Source of the DNA: Ga0077555 sp050187415
GTDB lineage: Bacteria > Pseudomonadota > Alphaproteobacteria > Rhizobiales > Hyphomicrobiaceae
Direction of reading: 5' to 3'
NCBI GenBank assembly: GCA_050187415.1
Contig: JBFWXN010000004.1
Coordinates: 1-64,000 of the forward strand
DNA length: 64,000 nucleotides
Shown here: positions 18,621-27,109 of the stretch, in pieces
Position numbering within the stretch: position 1 is the first letter of the stretch
How the letters are laid out: every line of letters begins with the position of its first letter
Program-made: the position numbers and the translations under genes
The notes under the pieces: generated by a model
The model's database searches: none
What the model saw: the letters and a program-made list of their open reading frames with translations, nothing else
Told to the model about the DNA's origin: nothing

Positions 18621-19043
18621 ATGGCCGACCAGGAGACGAAGGGCGACGTGTCCAAGGGCGTCTCGCAGCGTCTCGACAAGTGGATCTGGTTTGCCAGGGT
18701 CATCCGCACCAGGACACTGGCGGCCGGCCTCGTGACGGACGGACACGTCCGCGTCAACCGCGCGCGCGTCCTCAAACCGAGCCATCTGGTCAAAGTCGGC
18801 GACGTGATAACCGTGGCAGTGGGGCCGCATGTTCGCATTCTCGAGGTGCTTGCGGCCGGAATTCGCCGGGGGCCACCGCTCGAGGCGCAGGCGCTCTACA
18901 AGGATTTGACTCCATCCCGTGTCGTCGAAGCCGGTGTCGACGCGGGTGCCGAAGCGACGCCGGCACAGCGTGAGCAGGGCGCAGGTCGACCGACGAAGCG
19001 GGATCGCCGAGCCATCGATCGGCTGCGCGAGACGGACACGTAG
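18621..19043 (+). CDS. S4-domain RNA-binding protein (Hsp15-like)
   Basis: The 140-residue product has an S4 domain at about 16-80: RLDKWIWFARVIRTRT, then GHVRVNR and KVGDVITV. This is the arrangement of Hsp15/HslR, which binds stalled 50S subunits with attached peptidyl-tRNA. The C-terminus is a charged extension containing RPTKRDRRAIDRL, also seen in alphaproteobacterial members. It starts 2 bases after the helicase stop, which implies translational coupling and a shared role in RNA or ribosome handling. Confidence 0.9.
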   Translation: MADQETKGDVSKGVSQRLDKWIWFARVIRTRTLAAGLVTDGHVRVNRARVLKPSHLVKVGDVITVAVGPHVRILEVLAAGIRRGPPLEAQALYKDLTPSRVVEAGVDAGAEATPAQREQGAGRPTKRDRRAIDRLRETDT

Positions 19044-19221
19044 CGGGCGTCACAGCACGCGCATCGGCGCGCGTTCATCGAAATTGCGACAAACTGACGA
19101 GAAAGCGCACGCGCCACTTTTCTCTGACGCGGTGTCGTGCAATCCAGGGGCAGCAAATCACGGCATCGCTACGCCCGGCATGGCCGGCCGACGCGCCGAA
19201 TGCCGGGCCGGGACGGGAAAG

Positions 19222-19560
19222 ATGACTTACATCGTCACTGAACTTTGCATCAAATGCAAGTATATGGATTGCGTCGAGGTGTGTCCGGTCGACTGTTTCT
19301 ATGAGGGGCAGAACATGCTCGTCATCCACCCGGACGAGTGCATCGATTGCGGCGTGTGCGAGCCCGAGTGCCCGGCGGAAGCCATCAAGCCGGACACCGA
19401 GCCCGGCCTCGAACGCTGGCTGGAGATTAACCGTCAGTACTCCGAGACTTGGCCGAATATTACTGCAAAGAAGGATGCTCCCGCGGACGCAGACGACTTC
19501 AGAGATGAAAAGGACAAGTACGAGAAGTACTTTATCGCTGAGCCAGGCGACGGCGATTAG
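19222..19560 (+). CDS. fdxA: Seven-iron ferredoxin FdxA
   Basis: A 112-residue ferredoxin of the Azotobacter FdI type. The cysteines fit one 3Fe-4S cluster (Cys9, Cys17, Cys50) and one 4Fe-4S cluster (Cys21, Cys40, Cys43, Cys46), with extra Cys12 and Cys25. A C-terminal acidic extension (about 60-112) is normal for this group. It is a soluble low-potential electron carrier. ATG at 19222 was chosen because the FdI N-terminus MTYIVTELC begins there. In many alphaproteobacteria this gene lies between the S4/helicase genes and carD, as here. Confidence 0.95.
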   Translation: MTYIVTELCIKCKYMDCVEVCPVDCFYEGQNMLVIHPDECIDCGVCEPECPAEAIKPDTEPGLERWLEINRQYSETWPNITAKKDAPADADDFRDEKDKYEKYFIAEPGDGD

Positions 19561-20018
19561 GCTGTTTACCAAGACTGATCGGCATCGTACCCACGCTTTA
19601 CGTCGTGAGTTAAGCTCGTTCATCGACTTCTTTGCGCCAAACCGCACGCGATGTCTTCATTCGCGATGAAATTTCTGTTATAGTGCGCTTGTTGATGAGT
19701 GGCGTCGCTGGTTCGACGCCCATCATTCGCTCGCGCGCAGGAAATTGGTGATGCGTTCTGCACAGTTTGGCGATCTCGAGAAAGCGGTCGTCGACGAGGT
19801 GAAGACGTACATCAAAGCGGCAGCACGCAATCATCACGGATATCCAGAGTTCTGGATTGCGAGCCTCGGGAGATCGAGGTTCGCCTAGACGGGGACAAAC
19901 GCGCAGCGACCTGGTGCGGTCGCGCGCGTGAGCTATTGCGGGCTCCACGCGCTGGCGCTCGTAAGATCGTGCTGCCGATCTTGGCAGCGAAGGTAGGGCT
20001 GACGGAGCGTAGAGAACA
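19561..20018. other. Intergenic region between fdxA and carD
   Basis: About 460 bases without a clear gene. It holds a short candidate frame (19751-19888, listed separately) and a second plus-strand frame that runs into the carD start, with unconvincing composition. TTATAG near 19678 preceded by TTCATT at 16 bases could be a weak promoter for carD. The region has more A+T than its surroundings, which fits a regulatory region. Confidence 0.4.
19751..19888 (+). CDS. Possible small protein, 45 residues
   Basis: An ATG at 19751 (or the GTG just before it) follows AGGA at a suitable distance. It opens a 45-residue frame containing FGDLEKAVVDEVKTYIKAAA and ending LGRSRFA. The first half could be an amphipathic helix and the composition is more protein-like than other frames here. 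No known family is recognised. It could be a leader or a chance frame. Confidence 0.3.
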   Translation: MRSAQFGDLEKAVVDEVKTYIKAAARNHHGYPEFWIASLGRSRFA

Positions 20019-21050
20019 ATGACGAAGAAGACCAAGCTGCCCCCGAAAACTGGTGCTGCTAAGGCCGTGTCATTGAAGTCCAAGTCTGCCACGAAGGCGC
20101 CTACCAAGTCTCCGCCTGCCAGCGGCACGAAAGCCGGCTCGAGCAATAAAGCTGCCGCCACGAAGGCTGCTCCCGCCAAGGCCGCACTCGCCAAGGCTGC
20201 TGCTCCGGTAAAGGCCAAGGCTTCTGTCAAGCCGGCAGCTCCCGCTCTGGCGGCGACGAAACCCGGTGCCAATTCAGTCAAACCGGCTGTCGCCAAAGTT
20301 GCGCCGGTCGCCAAAGCGGCTCCGGTGCCATCTCGTGCGCCCCAGGTAACGCAGCAGCGGGCGATGCCTGCAGAAGGCGCGAAGCAGCCGGCCGAACGGT
20401 TGACGGCTAATGTGCCGGTCAAACCGGCCGCCAAGTCTGCAGCCCCGGCGGCACCCGCGTCCGCAGCCTCCGACCCCAAAAAGCCCATTACGTCACGCCA
20501 TGGCTTCAAAACCAGTGAGCTGATCGTCTATCCGGCGCATGGCGTCGGCCGCATCATTGGCATCGAAGAGCAGGAGATCGCGGGCATCTCGCTCGAGCTC
20601 TTCGTGATCGAGTTCGACAAGGACAAGATGACGCTCCGCGTGCCCACCTCGAAGCTCGCCAGCGTCGGCATGCGCAAGCTCGCCGAGGACGGCGTGTTGA
20701 AGAAGGCCATGGATACTCTGAAGGGCAAGGCACGCATCAAGCGCACGATGTGGAGTCGCCGCGCCCAGGAGTACGAGGCGAAGATCAACTCGGGCGATCT
20801 TGTCTCGATCGCAGAGGTTGTACGGGATCTTTACCGCAGCGATGCTCAGCCGGAGCAATCGTACTCCGAGCGGCAGCTTTACGAGGCGGCGCTCGATCGC
20901 ATGTCACGCGAGCTGGCGGCCGTCGATCATTCCGACGAGCGCGGCGCGATGCAGCGGATCACCGAGGTGCTCGCCAAGAGCGCCCGTGGCCGTCGTGCGG
21001 CCGAGGAGCAGACGGAACCCACGGAGAGCGGCGAAGTCAAGGCCGCCTGA
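20019..21050 (+). CDS. CarD-family regulator with histone-H1-like N-terminal tail
   Basis: The 343-residue protein has two parts. Residues 1 to about 160 are low-complexity Lys/Ala/Pro/Ser with many AxKA and KPAA units, resembling bacterial histone-H1-like tails. Residues about 163-343 are a CarD domain: the RNA-polymerase-interacting start is SELIVYPAHGVGRIIGIEE, followed by LRVPTSKLASVGMRKL and the helical DNA-minor-groove-binding part (WSRRAQEYEAKINSGDL). CarD stabilises open complexes at promoters. Usual CarD proteins are about 160-200 residues, so the tail is an added part that may bind DNA or RNA non-specifically. It is preceded by fdxA and converges with a secreted nuclease gene. Confidence 0.9.
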   Translation: MTKKTKLPPKTGAAKAVSLKSKSATKAPTKSPPASGTKAGSSNKAAATKAAPAKAALAKAAAPVKAKASVKPAAPALAATKPGANSVKPAVAKVAPVAKAAPVPSRAPQVTQQRAMPAEGAKQPAERLTANVPVKPAAKSAAPAAPASAASDPKKPITSRHGFKTSELIVYPAHGVGRIIGIEEQEIAGISLELFVIEFDKDKMTLRVPTSKLASVGMRKLAEDGVLKKAMDTLKGKARIKRTMWSRRAQEYEAKINSGDLVSIAEVVRDLYRSDAQPEQSYSERQLYEAALDRMSRELAAVDHSDERGAMQRITEVLAKSARGRRAAEEQTEPTESGEVKAA

Positions 21051-21097
21051 GCTGATACCCAGACGGCAACTTGCCGTTTGCGCTGCGACTTCGATAG

Positions 21098-21124
21098 AGG
21101 CGCCGCCCGTCAGGGCCGGCGCCT
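21098..21124. terminator. GC-rich hairpin between convergent genes
   Basis: AGGCGCCG (21098-21105) and CGGCGCCT (21117-21124) are a perfect 8-bp inverted repeat with an inner CCC/GGG that can extend the stem. It lies between the carD stop and the end of the convergent nuclease gene and could stop transcription from either side. There is no clear T-run, so intrinsic termination is uncertain. Confidence 0.35.
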
Positions 21125-21173
21125 TCGTCGTGCCCGTGCTGTCTTGTTGTCGACCGCGATACGCGACGGAATA

Positions 21174-22055
21174 TCAATCTTCGAATTCGATCTGACCGGC
21201 GGCGACAAGCTCGATCTCGGGACCACGGTGCTCGTCGACCCAGCCGCGCACGAGGATGTTGCGGCCCACCAACGATCCCGTGTCGGGCAGCTTCAAATTG
21301 CCCGTCGCGCCGCGTCGCCAGATCACATGGAAGGCATTTCTGTGCGAACGACCGGCCGGGGCGGGGGGCGCCTCGCCGTTTGCGAGTTCGAGAATCACGA
21401 GCGCTCGCGTCGTCCGGGTGCGCTCGACGCGGCCACGGACGAGCTGGAACGTATAGCGGTATCGGGCGAGCTCGCTCGGCCGATCGGCGGGCCGAATTTG
21501 ATAAGCCGCATGCGACCACAATCCAAGGCCGGCCGCTCGTGCACGTCGCTCCAGCGCCACGAGCGCGGCATGGCAGGGATTGGGATGTCGAGGCAAAGGA
21601 TGGGCTCGTGCCTGACCGCGTTCCACGAGATAGCCCTGGACCCAGATCTGCCGTCCATCGACGTCGACGAAAAGATGCGCAACGACGCGGCCGTAACGAT
21701 CGGTGTGCGGACCTGCAAAGGCCAGCGCGACGCTACGACCGCCAACCAGCTTTTCGAGCACCCTTTGCGCCTCGGACGAAGGCGGCCACTCGACCGACGC
21801 GGGTCGCGCGGCCGGCCATGGTCCGCCATCGCGCGCTGTCGGCGCCAGGATGCCAAGCAGGCGCAGGTCCACGCCGTCGTCGAGAGTGACACTGTGACCG
21901 TCGCCTATGGCGACCACGGCGCGGGCCGGACCCGCGTCGAGCGCGCACGGAAGCGGCGCCGAGGCTTGGGCGCGGACCTGTCGTCCCCCGGTGGCAATGC
22001 AGGCTCCTAGCAGCATCACCGTCACGGCGAAGAGCCAACCGTTGGGCTCGCGCAC
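21174..22055 (-). CDS. Exported thermonuclease-family protein
   Basis: A GTG at 22055 lies 5 bases after the stop of the SDR gene and opens 293 residues. The N-terminus is a signal or anchor (LFAVTVMLLGACIATGG) with a possible lipobox around Cys. The SNase-like domain (about 40-170) has VTLDDGVDLRLLGILAP near the start, DRYGRVVAHLFV and the Arg-rich GLGLWSHAAY end. This matches the staphylococcal-nuclease OB fold, which cuts DNA and RNA with calcium. A second OB-like or beta-rich half follows. The catalytic Asp and Arg positions are only partly convincing, so activity is not certain. The start lacks a good ribosome binding site, so translation is probably coupled to the SDR. Confidence 0.75.
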   Translation of the reverse strand: MREPNGWLFAVTVMLLGACIATGGRQVRAQASAPLPCALDAGPARAVVAIGDGHSVTLDDGVDLRLLGILAPTARDGGPWPAARPASVEWPPSSEAQRVLEKLVGGRSVALAFAGPHTDRYGRVVAHLFVDVDGRQIWVQGYLVERGQARAHPLPRHPNPCHAALVALERRARAAGLGLWSHAAYQIRPADRPSELARYRYTFQLVRGRVERTRTTRALVILELANGEAPPAPAGRSHRNAFHVIWRRGATGNLKLPDTGSLVGRNILVRGWVDEHRGPEIELVAAGQIEFED

Positions 22056-22060
22056 TGAAG

Positions 22061-22825
22061 CTAGACCGCGATGCGCACGGCGGCGCCATCGACCGGTATA
22101 TGCGCGCCGCTGATGTAGCCCGCGAGTGGCGAGGCGAGAAACGCGACGAGCGCTCCCAGCTCTTCCGGTTCGCCGAAGCGCCCCATCGGAATGTTGTCGC
22201 GGATGAAACTGTCGCGCGATGCCTCTGTCGGATGAAGCCGTTCCAGGATCTGCACCGAGTTGATACGCCCAGGCGCGACGCAGTTGACCGTAATGCCGTG
22301 CGGCGCCAGTTCGAACGAGAGCGCTCGCGCCCACGCGACGAGTGCCGCCTTGGCCGCCCCCGCGCCGTTGACGCTTTTGCCGTAGAGCGCGCCGGTGATG
22401 CTGATGACGCGACCAAATCCGTTGGCTTTCATCGGCGCCAGCAACGGCCGCGTGATACGTCGCGCGGATGCGAAGTTGAGCGCCTGGGCCTCGTTCCAGA
22501 ATTCCTCCGTCTCCTCGGCTTGTCCGAGCGGGCGCGATCCGCCTGCATTGTTGATGAGGATATCGACGCGCCCATCGAGTGCATCGAGAGCGGCCGCGAC
22601 GACAGAGCTGCAACCCGCGAGCGTGGCAACATCGCCGACCGCGATCGCAGCGGATTGGGCACCAATTTCCCGTGCCCGGGCGGCCACGCGCTCCAGCGCC
22701 TCGCGGTTGCGACCCGCAAGAACGAGACGCGTGCCTTCTCGCGCAAGGCACTCCGTGATGCCGATGCCGATGCCCGCGCTCGCCCCGGTGACGAGAGCCG
22801 TTCGACCGGACAGCTTCAGATCCAT
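22061..22825 (-). CDS. SDR-family protein lacking the catalytic tyrosine
   Basis: ATG at 22825 with GGGAGACGAGC upstream gives 254 residues. The Rossmann parts are intact: TGASAGIGIG cofactor loop and LINNAGG. Where the catalytic YxxxK should stand the sequence reads VNGAGAAKAAL, so the lysine remains but tyrosine is replaced by alanine; the catalytic serine region also reads ITGA. The enzyme therefore either uses different chemistry or is a non-catalytic NAD(P)-binding protein. The C-terminus (GAHIPVDGAAV) is normal. It is followed after 5 bases by a nuclease-family gene in the same direction. Confidence 0.88.
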   Translation of the reverse strand: MDLKLSGRTALVTGASAGIGIGITECLAREGTRLVLAGRNREALERVAARAREIGAQSAAIAVGDVATLAGCSSVVAAALDALDGRVDILINNAGGSRPLGQAEETEEFWNEAQALNFASARRITRPLLAPMKANGFGRVISITGALYGKSVNGAGAAKAALVAWARALSFELAPHGITVNCVAPGRINSVQILERLHPTEASRDSFIRDNIPMGRFGEPEELGALVAFLASPLAGYISGAHIPVDGAAVRIAV

Positions 22826-23042
22826 GCTCGTCTCCCGTTCGCCCTGGCGGACATATGGCGGTGCTCCGGTCAATCTAAGCGGCGATGGCGACTACGAACA
22901 ACCTCCGTGCCGGTCGCGACGCTGGAGCGCTGACGCGCGAACATCCCCTTCCGGGCGATGTCTCGGGTCGGTCGTCGCGTGAGATCCCGCCAAGCGCGAC
23001 GCCGTTGGCGCGCAATCCCTATTCGGCCTAGAGTTGGCGCCG

Positions 23043-24365
23043 ATGAGCACTCTTTTCGAAGCCGCAGGTCTGAGTGACAGCGTCCGTCGGCCGTTGGCAG
23101 ATCGGTTGCGCCCCGCGAGGCTGCCAGAGGTTGTCGGGCAAGATCATCTTGTCGGGCCCGATGGGACGCTGACGCGCCTGCTTGCATCCGGACGGCTGCC
23201 GAGTCTGGTGCTCTGGGGTGCGCCCGGCACTGGCAAGACGACGATCGCGAGGCTGCTCGCCAACGAGGTCGCACTCGAACTCGAGCAGTTGTCTGCGATC
23301 TTCTCCGGCGTGCAGGATCTCAAAAAGGCGTTCGAGCGTGCGCGCGCCCGCCGCGAGGCCGGCAAGGGCACTCTGCTCTTCATAGACGAGATTCATCGCT
23401 TCAATCGCGCCCAGCAGGATAGCTTTCTCCCGGTTATGGAGGACGGAACGATTACCCTGGTCGGTGCCACCACCGAGAACCCGTCGTTCGAACTGAACGC
23501 AGCCCTGCTTTCGCGCGCCGTGGTTCTCGTGCTGCATCGCCACGACCGGGCGGCACTGGAGCAGCTCATCGCGCGAGCGGAGGGCGACGCCGGCCGCCCT
23601 CTTCCCCTGCAGGACGACGCCAGGGAAGCTCTCATCGCCATGGCCGATGGCGACGGCCGTACCGTGCTGAACCTCACCGAGGAAATCCTGGCCGCGGTGC
23701 CGGCCGATGGTTCGCCCCTCGATCGCGCCCGCCTGAGCACGCTCGTGCAGCGGCGTGCCCCCCTCTACGACAAGAGCCGCGATGGGCACTACAATCTCAT
23801 TTCGGCGCTGCACAAATCCGTGCGCGGCTCCGATCCGGACGCGGCGCTCTACTGGCTCGCGCGAATGCTGGCGGGCGGTGAGGATCCGCTTTTCCTGGCG
23901 CGTCGCCTTGTTCGCATGGCTATCGAGGACATCGGTCTTGCCGACCCTCAAGCTGTGCAGCAAGCGCTTGCAGCAAAGGATGCTTACGACTTTCTCGGCA
24001 GCCCGGAGGGCGAGCTGGCGCTTGTCCAGGCGACGATCTACCTGGCCACGGCGCCCAAATCGAATGCCGCCTACCTCGCGCACAAGGCGGCCATGCAGTC
24101 CGCCCGGGCACATGGCAGTCTGAGCCCGCCGAAACACATTCTGAATGCCCCGACCAGGCTCATGGCCGACGAGGGCTACGGCCGCGACTACGCCTACGAT
24201 CACGATACGGCGGACGCTTTTTCAGGCCAGAACTACTTTCCCGATGAGATGGCGGAACGCCCCGTCTTCTACGATCCGCCCGAGCGCGGCTTCGAACGCG
24301 AAGTCAGGAAGCGCCTGGCCTACTGGGCGGGTCTGCGCAACAAGCGCCGGGCGGGCGAAGGCTGA
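23043..24365 (+). CDS. rarA: Replication-associated recombination protein A (AAA ATPase)
   Basis: A 440-residue RarA/MgsA/WRNIP1-type protein. It has Walker A GAPGTGKTT (59-67), Walker B LLFIDEIHRFN, sensor GATTENPSFELN and the C-terminal MgsA tetramerisation part (YDFLGSPEGELALVQATIYL and ILNAPTRLM). It acts at stalled replication forks and on single-stranded DNA ends. ATG at 23043 is chosen over an in-frame TTG three codons earlier. Length is normal and it is probably a single-gene unit. Confidence 0.95.
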   Translation: MSTLFEAAGLSDSVRRPLADRLRPARLPEVVGQDHLVGPDGTLTRLLASGRLPSLVLWGAPGTGKTTIARLLANEVALELEQLSAIFSGVQDLKKAFERARARREAGKGTLLFIDEIHRFNRAQQDSFLPVMEDGTITLVGATTENPSFELNAALLSRAVVLVLHRHDRAALEQLIARAEGDAGRPLPLQDDAREALIAMADGDGRTVLNLTEEILAAVPADGSPLDRARLSTLVQRRAPLYDKSRDGHYNLISALHKSVRGSDPDAALYWLARMLAGGEDPLFLARRLVRMAIEDIGLADPQAVQQALAAKDAYDFLGSPEGELALVQATIYLATAPKSNAAYLAHKAAMQSARAHGSLSPPKHILNAPTRLMADEGYGRDYAYDHDTADAFSGQNYFPDEMAERPVFYDPPERGFEREVRKRLAYWAGLRNKRRAGEG

Positions 24366-24503
24366 TTTAGCCGGCTTAGATCAGAAAGCTTGCGAGCTGT
24401 GCTGTCCGGCACAGACCGTCAGTTGCTCAGTTGTCATTGTCTCCCTATCGGGCGGTTGATGATCCGACCCGAGATCAGTCCGATCAAAAAACGGAGACCT
24501 TGG

Positions 24504-24770
24504 ATGTTGAAAAATATCTCGATGATCGCGGCAGCCGGCCTTCTCGGAACTGCCACCCTGTTCGGCAGCATGGGCGTGTCGGCCAGCACGGCCGAGGCCG
24601 GTTACAAGCACCGGCATTTTCACAAGCACTACAAGCACTACGGCCATCGTCATTATGGCCACCGGCACTACCGTCACCGGCACTACGGCTATCGCTACTA
24701 CAAGCCGACCTACTATGGCTGCAAAGTTTGGAGCCACGGCTACCACAAGAAGTGCCTCGTTTGGTGGTGA
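24504..24770 (+). CDS. His/Tyr-rich exported small protein
   Basis: ATG at 24504 with ACGGAGA upstream gives 88 residues. Residues 1-32 are a signal peptide (hydrophobic core LLGTATLFGSMGVSA, cleavage near AEAG). The mature chain is dominated by His, Tyr, Lys and Arg in a near-repeat of (G/R)HRHY units such as GHRHYGHRHYRHRHYGYRYY. It ends with a Cys-containing segment (YYGCKVWSHGYHKKCLVWW). Such composition suggests metal binding (Cu, Ni, Zn) or cell-surface association; similar small proteins are common in Hyphomicrobiales but uncharacterised. A strong terminator follows, so it is monocistronic. Confidence 0.75.
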   Translation: MLKNISMIAAAGLLGTATLFGSMGVSASTAEAGYKHRHFHKHYKHYGHRHYGHRHYRHRHYGYRYYKPTYYGCKVWSHGYHKKCLVWW

Positions 24771-24796
24771 TTGGGCGTTCCCCATGACCTACCTCC

Positions 24797-24829
24797 AAAC
24801 CCCGGCCGCCATTGGCGCGCCGGGGTTTT
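24797..24829 (+). terminator. Rho-independent terminator
   Basis: AAACCCCGGC (24797-24806) pairs perfectly with GCCGGGGTTT (24819-24828), a 10-bp GC-rich stem with a 12-base loop ending in a T-run. It lies 26 bases after the stop of the His/Tyr-rich gene and ends that transcript. Confidence 0.85.
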
Positions 24830-24930
24830 CCGTTTGACGTGATTCTGCGGGCGAAGCCGTTTATGCTGCGCCTCCACAGGCAACGCGGAGATAGATCGAG
24901 AGGCCGGCTTGCCTCGGAAAGCGGAGCGGC

Positions 24931-25632
24931 ATGGCGAGCGACGACCTGCGGGTTCACGATGTGCTGAGGCAGCGCAGCGTGCTCGGCCGTCTCCCTGACG
25001 AAGCGCTTGCAGGACTGATCGGTCGCGGGCGCCCTGTCCGCTTCGCCAAGGGTGAAGCGCTCTACCGACGCGGTGACGCGGGCGAGAGCATGATCGTGAT
25101 CGTCGCCGGCCGCGTGAAGATCTCGAACGTGACCGACGACGCCCGCGAGGTGATCCTCAATTTCCTTGGCCCTGGTGACCTGATCGGGGAGATGGCCGCT
25201 CTTGACGGGAGCCAGCGATCGGCCGACGCAACGGCCCTGGACACGGTTGCGGGTCTCCTTTTTTACCGGCGGGACATGATCGCGACGCTCGAGCGCCACC
25301 CCGAAGCTCTGCTCGGTATTGTCGCCGAGCTCGCGACCAAACTTCGCCGGACCTCCGCCATGATCGAGCACGGCGTCTTGCAGATGTCTGGTCGGGCGGC
25401 GCGCGGCCTCCTTCGTCTCGCCGAGCAGCATGGACGCGAAGCCGCCGACGGCATGCGTCTCGAGATCAAGCTGTCGCAGAAGGACCTCGGCAGCTACTTG
25501 GGGCTGTCACGCGAGAACACCAGCCGCGAGCTGAGCCGATTGCGCGAGGCCGGCCTCATCCGCGTCGAAGGCGGCGAGATCGTGATCATCGATCGGGCCG
25601 GCCTCGAGGCTTGGGCCACGGCAGAGGCTTGA
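24931..25632 (+). CDS. Crp/Fnr-family transcriptional regulator
   Basis: The 233-residue protein has an N-terminal cyclic-nucleotide-binding-like beta barrel (about 20-130; GDAGESMIVIVAGRVKIS and GDLIGEMAALDGSQRSA) and a C-terminal winged helix (about 155-225; LSQKDLGSYLGLSRENTSRE). The GEMAALDGSxRSA stretch resembles the phosphate-binding cassette, so a nucleotide effector is possible. The iron-sulfur cysteines of Fnr are absent. It stands alone between the His/Tyr-rich gene and a convergent MFS gene 6 bases away. Targets are unknown. Confidence 0.9.
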   Translation: MASDDLRVHDVLRQRSVLGRLPDEALAGLIGRGRPVRFAKGEALYRRGDAGESMIVIVAGRVKISNVTDDAREVILNFLGPGDLIGEMAALDGSQRSADATALDTVAGLLFYRRDMIATLERHPEALLGIVAELATKLRRTSAMIEHGVLQMSGRAARGLLRLAEQHGREAADGMRLEIKLSQKDLGSYLGLSRENTSRELSRLREAGLIRVEGGEIVIIDRAGLEAWATAEA

Positions 25633-25638
25633 GGTGCT

Positions 25639-26937
25639 CTACGGGGGCTCGTTGTCGCGTGCCGGGCGCTGCGGCGCGCTCACCAGCAGGGCCGATAGCG
25701 TCGCCAACCCTCCGAGTGTAGCGAATATGGTCAGCGAGGCGGAGTAGTCGCCCGTGATGTCCCTCAGCACGCCAGAGATCAGCGGCCCCGAGGCTTGGGC
25801 CGTCACCTGGATGGCGAGCGCGACGCCGCGGATCGCCCCGAAGCTGCGCCGCCCGAAATAATCGGCCCAGGCCACAGGCAGTGTTGTGTGGATGCCCCCC
25901 ATGGCCACACCGAATAGCGCGGCCGATGTCAGCGCGTCGAAAGAAGTCGTCACTCGCGAGATCAGGATCGAGCTCGCACAGAGCGCAAGCCCCGAGACGG
26001 CCAAGCCCATCTTTACGCCGATACGGCGCAGCAACAGCCCGAACAGGAGCCCGACCACGGCTGACGTGGCCGAGAACGCCGTTACGCTTGAAACGGCGGC
26101 CGCCGCGCTGACACCGCGCTCCATCAGATGCGCTGGCTGGTGCAGGCTGGTCCCCGCCTGAACGGGAAAAACAAGCAGCGTGTAAAGCGAAAGCAGCCAG
26201 AATGCCGGCGTTGCCAGGGCCTCCGATCGTGTAAATGAAGGCTCGCTGTCAATCGAGCGCTCGATGGCCGGGCCGCCATCGTCGCGCGCCGGCGCGGCCT
26301 TGGCACCGTCTGGCAAAAGCCCGAGATCTTCGGGGCGTCGTACCATCAGTGCCCAGGTCGGAAGGAAACCGATCGTCAGCACCGTCAATCCAATCGCGAT
26401 CCAGCCCATTCGCCAGCCGCCGTGCGCCATCGCCCAATAGCCGATGAGCGGCATGATCGTCAGGCCGACCATCTGCGCCAACGTCGCGATCGACGTAGCG
26501 AGAGGCCGCCGCGCGGCAAACCAGTTCACCACCGCCCCGTATGTGCCGAGATCGAACGGCCCCGCGAAATTCATGCGCGCGATGCAGAACAGGAGATAGA
26601 AGCCGATCAGCGATTGCACGCCGGACAGCATCAGGATTGTCGCACTCGTCATGAGCACGGCCGCAAGCAGAATCGTGCGCGGACCCTTGCGATCGAGAAA
26701 CGATCCAACGAAAGGCGATGTCAGCGCAGCCAGTACGCCACCCAGCGAAACGGCGCCCGACAGCGCCGCACGCGACCACCCGAACTCTTCCGTCATGGGC
26801 GTGACGAAGATGGACAGCGTGCCGACGGCAGGTCCGACCCGCGCCACGGCGGCGCAGCAGACGCATGCCAGCACGACCCAGCCGTAATAGAAAGGGAGCC
26901 GCCGCGCGAGGCTGGCGACGAACGAGATCTGGGTCAT
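25639..26937 (-). CDS. MFS transporter
   Basis: ATG at 26937 gives a 432-residue protein with 12 predicted membrane helices split by a long cytoplasmic loop (about 195-230). The MFS signature between helices 2 and 3 reads GSFLDRKGPR, and the fold resembles the monocarboxylate/oxalate-formate antiporter group. It is divergent from an LLM oxidoreductase gene that starts about 170 bases away, so it may import that pathway's substrate. An in-frame extension upstream to 27165 has unlikely composition and is rejected. Confidence 0.88.
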   Translation of the reverse strand: MTQISFVASLARRLPFYYGWVVLACVCCAAVARVGPAVGTLSIFVTPMTEEFGWSRAALSGAVSLGGVLAALTSPFVGSFLDRKGPRTILLAAVLMTSATILMLSGVQSLIGFYLLFCIARMNFAGPFDLGTYGAVVNWFAARRPLATSIATLAQMVGLTIMPLIGYWAMAHGGWRMGWIAIGLTVLTIGFLPTWALMVRRPEDLGLLPDGAKAAPARDDGGPAIERSIDSEPSFTRSEALATPAFWLLSLYTLLVFPVQAGTSLHQPAHLMERGVSAAAAVSSVTAFSATSAVVGLLFGLLLRRIGVKMGLAVSGLALCASSILISRVTTSFDALTSAALFGVAMGGIHTTLPVAWADYFGRRSFGAIRGVALAIQVTAQASGPLISGVLRDITGDYSASLTIFATLGGLATLSALLVSAPQRPARDNEPP

Positions 26938-27109
26938 GTGCCGGCTGACTGACGACGATGGAGCTTCATGGAACGGCTCTGTCGTGCCGCCGATCGATGT
27001 TGAACGAGGCAACCCCACTCGGCAAGCTTTCTGGCAAGGCCTTGGTGCGCGCCCGCGAGGGTGCAACAATCGCCACCGACGCACGCCGGCAATGGACGAG
27101 GGGCCGCCC

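Noticed and set aside
24600..24720. Short direct repeats in the His/Tyr-rich gene as a CRISPR-like array.
   Set aside because: Repeats are in frame, short, imperfect and code for HRHY units, with no spacers.
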